Positions 6,887-12,289 of a stretch of DNA of 23,579 nucleotides are shown here, in pieces. The stretch comes from a virus: IMG/VR virus record IMGVR_UViG_3300010885_032927, positions 1 through 23,579 of that record; one strand, written 5' to 3'. Below the pieces are notes generated by a model that was not told where the DNA came from, did not search any database, and saw only the letters and a program-made list of their open reading frames with translations. A program made the translations under genes and the position numbers. The first letter of the stretch is position 1; each line of letters opens with the position of its first letter.

Positions 6887-7509
6887 TGGAAAAATTTACT
6901 AATCCAGCCCCATATGGTAATATGAAATCATCAATAATGTCAAAATCTGTTGATTTAATTTCATATCCAAATTCAAAATTAATAAATCCGTATGATGGTG
7001 TTATTGTTTTTGACAGAACTCCTTCTTGTGAAAACTTAATTAAAATTAAACATGAGTTTAATGGCGATAATGTATATTCTGAATTTTGTAATGTTGGTAA
7101 GTCGTTTGTTTCACCAGGAGATAGAATAAAACAAGGTCAAATTATTGGACATTTCACTGACGATAGAATTGGGTACTCAATTAAAAACGATGATGATAAA
7201 AAATTAGACGTGTCAAAATATATGGAAGGGTTTAAAACTAAAAAAGAGGAACCTAAAAAAGAAGACCCTAAAAAAGAGGAACCTAAAAAAGAAGACCCTG
7301 AAAAAAAGATTGATAAACTTGATGTCGGTAATAAAGACGTTGGTTCTGGTAATATATTCTTAGATACTTTACTATCCCCATTTTCAATCGCTAACGATAT
7401 TACAAGTGGTGTTGGTAAAGAGATTAAGAAAGCCTTTAAAGAAGATTACGGTGGTAATAAAAGACTTACAGAACAAATAGATAAGATTAAAAAAATTATA
7501 AAGTATTAA
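6886..7509 (+). CDS. M23-fold (LytM-like) protein lacking catalytic residues
   Basis: A 207-residue protein translationally coupled to the M15 peptidase. Residues 35-100 match the M23/LytM beta fold (INPYDGVIVF, IKIKHEF, VSPGDRIKQGQIIGHF), but the metal motifs HxxxD and HxH are absent; the final HxH position reads GYSIKN. It probably binds peptidoglycan or acts as a scaffold rather than cutting. A charged linker made of KKEEPKKEDP repeats follows at about residues 117-140, then a C-terminal helical tail with FLDTLLSPF and IDKIKKIIKY. That tail resembles the C-termini of the two wall-peptidase genes in this window and may dock all three to the same virion or lysis partner. Confidence 0.72.
   Translation: MEKFTNPAPYGNMKSSIMSKSVDLISYPNSKLINPYDGVIVFDRTPSCENLIKIKHEFNGDNVYSEFCNVGKSFVSPGDRIKQGQIIGHFTDDRIGYSIKNDDDKKLDVSKYMEGFKTKKEEPKKEDPKKEEPKKEDPEKKIDKLDVGNKDVGSGNIFLDTLLSPFSIANDITSGVGKEIKKAFKEDYGGNKRLTEQIDKIKKIIKY
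7240..7299 (+). repeat. Two tandem 30-bp units
   Basis: Two identical 30-bp units (7240-7269 and 7270-7299) encode the repeated Lys/Glu/Pro/Asp linker of the M23-fold protein. Each unit is itself made of two diverged halves. It looks like recent slippage expansion of a charged spacer. Confidence 0.9.
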
Positions 7510-7540
7510 AAAACCCCCTTTTCAGGGGGTTTTGTTTTTT
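7510..7540. terminator. Bidirectional terminator
   Basis: AAAACCCCC (7510-7518) pairs with GGGGGTTTT (7525-7533) around TTTTCA. T-tracts follow on the plus strand and, through the A-rich left flank, on the minus strand. It separates convergent genes: the M23-fold protein (plus) and the lipoprotein (minus). Confidence 0.9.
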
Positions 7541-7721
7541 ACTTAACAGAATGAACTGAAGTGGTGTCTACTAAAGTAGAGTCTACACTGATTTTAGTTG
7601 AGTCTGTGGCTACAGATGTACTGTCTGCCGTTGTTTGAGTTTCCTCGGTTTTAGTTGATTGCCCACAAGATGTAATCATCATTGTTCCTGCAACCAACAT
7701 AGTGAAAATTACTTTTTTCAT
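7539..7721 (-). CDS. Small phage-encoded lipoprotein
   Basis: A 60-residue protein read from ATG at 7721. In-frame codons further upstream encode an implausible pre-signal extension. MKK begins a classical signal peptide with hydrophobic core VIFTMLVAGTMMI and lipobox ITSC, so Cys18 would be lipidated. The mature part is about 42 residues of Thr, Ser, Asp and Val repeats, probably unstructured. It looks like a small Bacteroidetes cell-envelope lipoprotein. In a phage it could be the outer-membrane spanin subunit, a superinfection-exclusion factor or a surface modifier. The position next to lysis genes favours spanin, but it is on the opposite strand and no inner-membrane partner is evident. 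An AT-rich TATTTAT motif lies about 25 bases upstream on the same strand. Confidence 0.8.
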   Translation of the reverse strand: MKKVIFTMLVAGTMMITSCGQSTKTEETQTTADSTSVATDSTKISVDSTLVDTTSVHSVK

Positions 7722-7744
7722 GTTATGTTTGTTTGTTTTTATTG

Positions 7745-7756
7745 ATAAATAAATAG
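7745..7756 (-). promoter_or_regulatory. Candidate late promoter on the minus strand
   Basis: Read on the minus strand this is CTATTTATTTAT, close to the motif before late genes on the plus strand. It lies 25 bases before the lipoprotein ATG. No TANNTTTG box is visible for this gene. Confidence 0.4.
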
Positions 7757-7857
7757 GTGATTGTTGACGTAAAATCAACTTATACTTTAAAATAATTTAG
7801 ATTTTCTTAATAAAGTACAATATTTATTTAAAAAATAAAAAAATATACTGTTTAGGT

Positions 7858-7888
7858 ATTGTTAGAACAGTTTTTTTTACTATCTTTG
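7858..7888 (+). promoter_or_regulatory. Host-type promoter P1 of the giant RNA
   Basis: TTG (7859-7861), a 19-nt spacer and TATCTTTG (7881-7888). It is the first of three same-direction promoters reading toward the hairpin-rich region. The segment between P1 and P2 has no ORF; it contains GGAAA pairing with TTTCC and a small hairpin GGTT-TCCT-AACC. Confidence 0.8.
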
Positions 7889-7956
7889 TAAAACAATTCA
7901 GGGAAATGGTTGGAGTATCTGTAAAACCGTGGTTTCCTAACCTTGAAAAAAAAAAC

Positions 7957-8006
7957 AAAAAAAGATTTGGTAAATCAAAAAACTTTACCTACCTTTGTAC
8001 AACAAA
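7957..8006 (+). repeat. Promoter-containing direct repeat, copy 1
   Basis: This 50-bp segment recurs at 8048-8097. The first 43 bases are identical, and one mismatch separates them from a further matching stretch. Each copy carries a complete TTTG / 20 nt / TACCTTTG promoter. Confidence 0.92.
7966..7997 (+). promoter_or_regulatory. Host-type promoter P2 of the giant RNA
   Basis: TTTG (7966-7969), a 20-nt spacer and TACCTTTG (7990-7997), inside copy 1 of the repeat. The spacer sequence is identical to that of P3. Confidence 0.85.
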
Positions 8007-8047
8007 AGAGATAGACAACGATTCAGATACAAATCTCAAAAAAAAAT

Positions 8048-8097
8048 AAAAAAAGATTTGGTAAATCAAAAAACTTTACCTACCTTTGTAAAACAAA
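8048..8097 (+). repeat. Promoter-containing direct repeat, copy 2
   Basis: The second copy of the 50-bp repeat, offset 91 bp from copy 1. Duplication of a promoter together with its initial transcribed bases points to selection for high transcription. Confidence 0.92.
8057..8088 (+). promoter_or_regulatory. Host-type promoter P3 of the giant RNA
   Basis: TTTG (8057-8060), a 20-nt spacer and TACCTTTG (8081-8088). It is the promoter nearest the structured RNA, with predicted initiation near 8094. Confidence 0.87.
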
Positions 8098-9439
8098 TCG
8101 GAAACGTCCGAAGAAGTTCTTTGAAATATATTATTTATCCATCAGGATGTTGATGATGAGACCCTCGGGTTGATTCTGAGATAACTGAGAAAGATAATCG
8201 GCCGTATATGGTCGTTAAATAAACCTCGAAAGGGGGATAAAGTGGAATCACCTGTGTTAGTGGTTCTGCGGTTTGGGAAACCAAACTCAAGTATACAAGT
8301 GGGATATCAGTGAGCCTGTAGTACCGAGGATGACTTCGTAGGGAAATGGAAAACTGAATGGGCAATGTGGATTGTCTGTTTGAGGTGGGAACACCAATAA
8401 GAATAACCCATAGGAATCAAGTGAGAAGTGTACTTCCAAATACACAATTGCGGGTTCCAATATAAAAGGTGACTTAAAACCGAAGGGGTAATACCTGAAG
8501 GTAAGATATAGAACGAGTGGTGTCGCTAATATCCTTACCAAAGGCCTACCAAGGTCTTGGTACGAAGTAATCTTAAAATATGAGAGTGGGGACACTCTAC
8601 CGAGTAGAAAAGTATCTTATTATTCAAAAGATAATGAGGCTTAAGACGGACCTCTACTTGGAACCATCCACAACACTAAAAACTTATATGCTATTTTAAG
8701 TAAAACTAAAAAACAGATAAGCAAAAGTGTTCGTCAGGGTTTGATGAAAGTCGCCTACACAGTCACGGGTTGTCCGTGGCATACAGAGACCGCAAGTTAA
8801 TGTATATTTTTACAAAAAACCTCTAGGGAGTCGAATCCCGAGTTAGTTCGCAAGACTGAAGAGAGTAGAGTAGTAAAAGAGTAGTTGAACCCTTTAGGAG
8901 TGATTGGTCTAACCAATCGGCGATGAGGATTACCATTCAAAAGATGGTGGAAATGAAGGGAAACAATAATCCTTCTAAAGATTCTCACAAAACGGTGTAT
9001 TCTCAGCCTTTTAGCCTAACTATGAAAACAGTGACTCCAACCGAGGTAATTACGGTATATTCCTCGAGGTAATGAGTTTAAACTTCCCCTTAAAAAAGTC
9101 CCATAGAGTGTGTTTTTGGTTTTTTACTATGTTACAACCTTTATCTACTCTGATTGAGAAATCCAAAAAACAAGTGTGTTTGTGTCAAGATAAGACATCT
9201 TCTCTAAAAGATAAAAAACATCAACACCGATATTCTTAGGTTGTGGATTTTTATGATAACCACAGGTTTTTTATAGGTGTCTAAATAAGTAAAAAACTAA
9301 AAAACATAGACGTTTAGGTCGCGAATTCACCTCACGATAGAAGGTCCCATTCGGTGTCACAAACTGATGGAGTGGTTAAGGTTGTACCACTGAGTAAAAA
9401 GCCCAACGGGAGTAACATGACGATGTTACTCCCTTTTTT
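8094..9439 (+). ncRNA. Giant structured non-coding RNA, GOLLD/ROOL-like or new class
   Basis: About 1.35 kb without a convincing protein gene on either strand, preceded by three promoters and ended by a strong terminator. Perfect or near-perfect hairpins follow one another: CCTC-GAAA-GGGG (8224-8235), GTTTGG-GAAA-CCAAAC (8271-8286), GTGTA/TACAC (8428-8445), GGTAAGATAT with ATATCCTTACC (8500-8539), TACCAA-GGTC-TTGGTA (8547-8562), AGAGTG-GGGA-CACTCT (8583-8598), CACGG-GTTGT-CCGTG (8764-8778), GATTGGT-CTA-ACCAATC (8902-8918), and CGAGG with CCTCG (9042-9066). A 9-bp helix 8600-8608/8653-8661 encloses another hairpin, showing higher-order folding. Structure is dense to about 9070 and sparser and U-rich after that. 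GOLLD and ROOL are large phage-associated ornate RNAs often near tRNA or tmRNA genes. I cannot assign either family by eye. The 5' end is a prediction. Confidence 0.82.
9408..9439 (+). terminator. Strong terminator of the giant RNA
   Basis: An 11-bp perfect stem, GGGAGTAACAT (9408-9418) with ATGTTACTCCC (9423-9433), loop GACG, then six T. No protein gene precedes it within 1.8 kb on the plus strand, so it must end a non-coding transcript. Confidence 0.95.
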
Positions 9440-9490
9440 ATGCTATAAAAACTAATTTTTGTACAACACCAAATAATAATTTTACCGCAT

Positions 9491-9517
9491 AAAAAAACCC
9501 CATCCGAAGATGAGGTT
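9491..9517 (-). terminator. Terminator of the tmRNA gene
   Basis: On the minus strand AACCTCATC pairs with GATGGGGTT around a UUCG tetraloop, followed by seven T. It starts eight bases beyond the mature tmRNA 3' end and faces the giant-RNA terminator about 50 bp away. Confidence 0.93.
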
Positions 9518-9524
9518 TAATGAG

Positions 9525-9910
9525 TGGAGGTAGAGGGGTTCGAACCCTCGTGTTGTACACCTTACCTATTAAGGACTACACGCTTAGGATAACATTTTCT
9601 AATGTTCCAAAAATATTTAGTTTGTTCTTCACCATCGTAAACTAACAACCAATGGACGACTCGATTTTGGGTTCAGTCATTTTTCCACCTTTGTAAAGAC
9701 TTCTGTTCCTAGGTTGTATGTCCACCGACCCGTATGGTGTTTCCTATATGTTAGGCAACAACCGCAGCGTCTTCACGGATTAATCCGATGGTCGCCATTT
9801 TGTCTAAAACGTTTCCGTTTACAGTTTACATCCGTAGATTTAAGTGATAGGATACATCTCACTGCGTGCCCCGAATAACTAACAATGCCAGTCAATTCCA
9901 AGTTACCCCC
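9525..9910 (-). ncRNA. ssrA: Phage-encoded transfer-messenger RNA
   Basis: A 386-nt RNA read on the minus strand. The 5' end GGGGGTA pairs with 3' TACCTCC as a 7-bp acceptor stem, with G-U at the third pair, the alanine-identity determinant of tmRNA and tRNA-Ala, and discriminator A at 9525. The T arm is perfect: GAGGG-TTCGAAC-CCCTC. The tmRNA-specific stretch CTAAGCGTGTAG near the 3' side closely matches CUAAGCAUGUAG of the E. coli molecule. The mRNA-like part has a resume site of the form ACT-GTA-AAC-GGA, aligned with E. coli AGUC-GCA-AAC-GAC, and an open frame ending in GCC TAA. CCA is not encoded (CTC follows the discriminator), so it must be added. It would rescue stalled ribosomes and tag nascent proteins for Clp-type proteolysis. 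It has its own promoter and terminator. Confidence 0.95.
9751..9822 (-). other. tmRNA tag-peptide reading frame
   Basis: From the predicted resume codon GTA (9820-9822) the frame runs 23 codons to TAA (9751-9753). The tag begins VNGNVLDKM and ends IREDAAVVA. This is longer than the roughly 10-residue host-type tags I know (E. coli ANDENYALAA; Bacteroidetes types ending YALAA), and ends in VVA rather than LAA. The hydrophobic small-residue C-terminus still fits a Clp degron. The resume codon is placed by alignment with E. coli by eye; the frame is supported because an alternative frame gives a highly basic, non-degron end. Confidence 0.72.
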
Positions 9911-9936
9911 ATATGTTAAAGAACTTATTTCTCCTA

Positions 9937-9967
9937 CAAAGATAGTAAAGTTTTCTCAATTACCAAA
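9937..9967 (-). promoter_or_regulatory. Bacteroidetes-type promoter of the tmRNA
   Basis: On the minus strand: TTTG (9964-9967), a 19-nt spacer and TATCTTTG (9937-9944). The start of transcription would lie roughly 20 bases before the mature 5' end at 9910, leaving a short leader for RNase P removal. Confidence 0.88.
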
Positions 9968-9973
9968 CTATTT

Positions 9974-9982
9974 TATATTTAT
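9974..9982 (+). promoter_or_regulatory. Candidate late promoter
   Basis: TATATTTAT, followed by AT-rich sequence to the GTG start at 9999. It lies back to back with the tmRNA promoter, making a divergent late/host-type promoter region. Confidence 0.5.
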
Positions 9983-9998
9983 ATGTAAATAAATATTT

Positions 9999-11363
9999 GT
10001 GAAAGATTCAAAAAACGCTAAGATACTATTTGAGAATGAGTATGTAGTATTGGTACAGGTGTTCAATAAGAATGCCGCAACCTATTACGGACCCCCCAAG
10101 GTTACTGAATTATATGACCAAGATTTTAGTCATGGTGATTTATATTTTGCCGTTAGTAAATATAATCCTGGCCCTGAGTACATATACACACTATACAAAC
10201 CTACAGATGGTGAACTTGAATATTATTCAGGTGTTGAATTAAAACTTGAAAGTTACGATAACATCACATTTAAGTATCCATACCTAAAACCTTATGTACA
10301 GGATATTAGGGGGAATAGTGAAATATATGATTTATTATTGAAAATTAAGAACGGTCAAAAGGTTAATAACTGGGAGGCTAGTGACTCTGACCCAATTATT
10401 TATGATATTAAATTTAACGAACAAACCCCTGGTAAAAGTAGAGTTAAATTAAAATTTGACGATTATGAGGATTATTGGAAATTATTTGATTTAAAAGATG
10501 GTGATATTTGGTTTGGAAATTACATATATTCTAATTATGATTCCTACGAATTTGAAAGTGCAGATTTTGCTGATGAGGATTGGATAGAGGGTTATTTATT
10601 ACGTGAATTAAATGACGAAAACCAAATTAAATTAAAAGAAATTTTAACACTATTATCTCCAGAACTATCTAAATTACGAAATGATGAAGAATGGAAAAAG
10701 GTTTCTAATTTACTATTATCAACATTTGAACGTGAATGTGAAGAAATTAAACATGAATGGTTGTCAGAAAAAAATAACTGTAAAGAACGAGGAGCACGTA
10801 AGATGATTGAGGACGATTGTTGTAATTTTTTTCAAAATTATGGAATATTCAATATGGGTAGTTGTTTTTATAGTTATGTGACAACAGTATCGGTATTATT
10901 ATCTTTATATAAAATGGTTGATGAAAGACATATAACGGTTAGTGAGGTTTTAAGTGATATTGGTCATAAATCAGGAAATATTGGTGGATGGGAAGAATAT
11001 TCTTATGAACAAGATTGTATTGATTTTGACGATGAATCTTTCAATCGTAGTTGTGGTTGGCAATTAGATAAGATGTTTACTAAACTTGAAGATTCTGAAG
11101 AATTTGAGGATATTAAAAAATTCTCAGATAATGCGTCAAAAATTTTAAGTAAGTACGACATTGAAACTAATTACAAATTACCTAAAGACGAATCAAGAAC
11201 ATTTAGAATTATTAAAATAGACCCAAAAACTAATAAAATCCATGTTGTAGTTTCTAAGAAGGGTGAGTATCAAGGTGAACAAAGAAGTTATGATTTTGAA
11301 AATTTTGACCAATTTTTACATCAACCCGAATTATTTGAAAATAGATTTGTTAAAGTAAAGTAA
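9999..11363 (+). CDS. Phage protein of unknown function (454 aa)
   Basis: A 454-residue protein read from GTG 9999; no ATG appears in frame before residue 265, well inside a continuous coding region, so GTG is the best start. The protein is acidic and rich in Tyr, Trp and Asp. Residues 1-215 look beta-rich and contain several aromatic strands (YYGPPKVTELYDQDF, GDIWFGNYIYSNYDSYEFE). A helical section with a cluster of cysteines follows (ECEE, NCKERG, DDCCNFF, GSCFY, QDCIDF, SCGW, about residues 245-350), which may hold a metal or disulfides. The C-terminal 60 residues look like another small domain. A late-type promoter suggests a virion or late function. I recognise no family. Confidence 0.8.
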   Translation: MKDSKNAKILFENEYVVLVQVFNKNAATYYGPPKVTELYDQDFSHGDLYFAVSKYNPGPEYIYTLYKPTDGELEYYSGVELKLESYDNITFKYPYLKPYVQDIRGNSEIYDLLLKIKNGQKVNNWEASDSDPIIYDIKFNEQTPGKSRVKLKFDDYEDYWKLFDLKDGDIWFGNYIYSNYDSYEFESADFADEDWIEGYLLRELNDENQIKLKEILTLLSPELSKLRNDEEWKKVSNLLLSTFERECEEIKHEWLSEKNNCKERGARKMIEDDCCNFFQNYGIFNMGSCFYSYVTTVSVLLSLYKMVDERHITVSEVLSDIGHKSGNIGGWEEYSYEQDCIDFDDESFNRSCGWQLDKMFTKLEDSEEFEDIKKFSDNASKILSKYDIETNYKLPKDESRTFRIIKIDPKTNKIHVVVSKKGEYQGEQRSYDFENFDQFLHQPELFENRFVKVK

Positions 11364-11377
11364 TTTACTTATCTTTG
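11346..11377 (+). promoter_or_regulatory. Bacteroidetes-type promoter giving a leaderless mRNA
   Basis: TTTG (11346-11349), a 20-nt spacer and TATCTTTG (11370-11377). It overlaps the end of the 454-residue gene. The peptidase ATG is at 11382, four bases after the box, so the mRNA should be leaderless or nearly so. Confidence 0.84.
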
Positions 11378-11381
11378 GCTT

Positions 11382-12212
11382 ATGGAGAGAAACTATCAAT
11401 TACTAAAGGACGTTTTGTCGGTCCCAACAAAGACATATAAGGAAGACCGAATGATTGAGTTTTTAGTTAATTGGTTAACTGAAAACCAAATATCATTTCA
11501 GGTTGACGAACACCGAAATATTTACGCAACTAAAACATCTCAGGATATTCCTGAAGGGTTCTTTTTCCCGTGTGTTATTGCACATACTGACACCGTACAT
11601 CAATTAGACGTAATTAATGTCAGAGAAATGGAATTACCTAACGCTCAGGGTATGATTAAACCATCGTTAAAAGCGTTCAACGATTTTGGGCAACCAACAG
11701 GGATTGGTGGTGACGATAAATGTGGTGTTTACGCATGTTTAGAATTACTAAAAGAATTACCAAATCTTAAAGCAGCATTTTTTGTTTCTGAAGAAACAGG
11801 TTGTCACGGTTCAAAACAAGCCGATAAAAATTTCTTCGAGAACGTAGGATACGGGATTCAATTTGACGCACCTGAGAACTGGATGGTTAGTGAGTTCTGT
11901 ATGGGTGTTCAGTTATTTGGTCGAGATACAGAGTTCTTTAAATCATGTGATGAGGTATTAACAGAAACATTTAATCCTGATAGAAAATATCAATCTCACC
12001 CATACACAGATGTGTACGCACTGAAGAACACATTTGACTTCTCGTGTATTAACTTCTCAATTGGGTACTACGACTACCACACTAGAGAAGAATACGTTGT
12101 AATCGAAGATGTTTATAACGGAATCAAAACGGGTAAAGAATTAATTGAAAAATTAGGTAACGTAAAATACCCATTCAAATCAAAACCACGATATAGTCAT
12201 TTATTTGACTAA
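11382..12212 (+). CDS. M20-type zinc metallopeptidase
   Basis: A 276-residue protein with the full set of co-catalytic zinc residues of the M20/M28 clan: HTD (H68, D70), GIGGDDKCG (D111 or D112), SEETG (E137, E138), FDAP (D162) and a final HTREE (H233). The nearest types are aminopeptidases and peptidase T-like enzymes. The protein is shorter than typical M20 enzymes (about 370-410 residues) because little sequence lies between D162 and H233, where the dimerisation or lid domain normally sits. It may finish degradation of peptides produced by Clp proteases or act on an amidated metabolite; both are inferences. It is a single-gene unit with its own host-type promoter and a terminator, convergent with the Clp ATPase gene. 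Confidence 0.88.
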   Translation: MERNYQLLKDVLSVPTKTYKEDRMIEFLVNWLTENQISFQVDEHRNIYATKTSQDIPEGFFFPCVIAHTDTVHQLDVINVREMELPNAQGMIKPSLKAFNDFGQPTGIGGDDKCGVYACLELLKELPNLKAAFFVSEETGCHGSKQADKNFFENVGYGIQFDAPENWMVSEFCMGVQLFGRDTEFFKSCDEVLTETFNPDRKYQSHPYTDVYALKNTFDFSCINFSIGYYDYHTREEYVVIEDVYNGIKTGKELIEKLGNVKYPFKSKPRYSHLFD

Positions 12213-12215
12213 CAA

Positions 12216-12247
12216 AAAACCCCTCCGTAAGGTGGGGTTATTTTTTG
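12216..12247 (+). terminator. Rho-independent terminator
   Basis: AACCCC-T-CC pairs with GG-T-GGGGTT around GTAA, with one T-T mismatch, followed by ATTTTTTG. It closes the M20 peptidase transcript. Confidence 0.82.
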
Positions 12248-12259
12248 TTTATTAACGAA

Positions 12260-12289
12260 CATAAAAAAAGGGGTTATTAAACCCCTTTT
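12260..12289 (-). terminator. Terminator of the Clp ATPase gene
   Basis: A 10-bp perfect stem, AAAAGGGGTT with AACCCCTTTT and a four-base loop, with a T-tract on the minus strand. The stop codon of the ATPase (12277-12279) lies in the hairpin loop. The hairpin could also work on the plus strand. Confidence 0.85.

Noticed and set aside
7957-8097. CRISPR-like repeat array
   Set aside because: Only two copies exist, and the repeat is a promoter module rather than a palindromic CRISPR repeat; no cas genes are present.
8135-8988. Open frames on the minus strand at 8135-8365, 8287-8595 and 8797-8988
   Set aside because: They lie opposite hairpin-rich sequence, have unusual amino-acid composition, no promoters, and no resemblance to the protein style of the rest of the window. 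They are chance frames in the giant RNA.
8094-9439. Group I or group II intron, or rRNA fragment
   Set aside because: No homing endonuclease or reverse transcriptase, no flanking exons of an interrupted gene, no group II domain V-like end, and no recognisable rRNA sequence. Own promoters and terminator argue for an independent RNA.
9525-9600. A tRNA gene on the minus strand ending at the perfect T arm
   Set aside because: The D and anticodon arms are absent nearby. The matching acceptor strand lies 380 nt away at 9904-9910, and a CTAAGC-TGTAG tract is present, so it is the 3' end of a tmRNA.
9775-9822. Alternative tmRNA tag frame, one base shifted
   Set aside because: It would end at an earlier TGA with a strongly basic tag ending RINP, which does not look like a degron. 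The frame ending AAVVA fits known tag logic.
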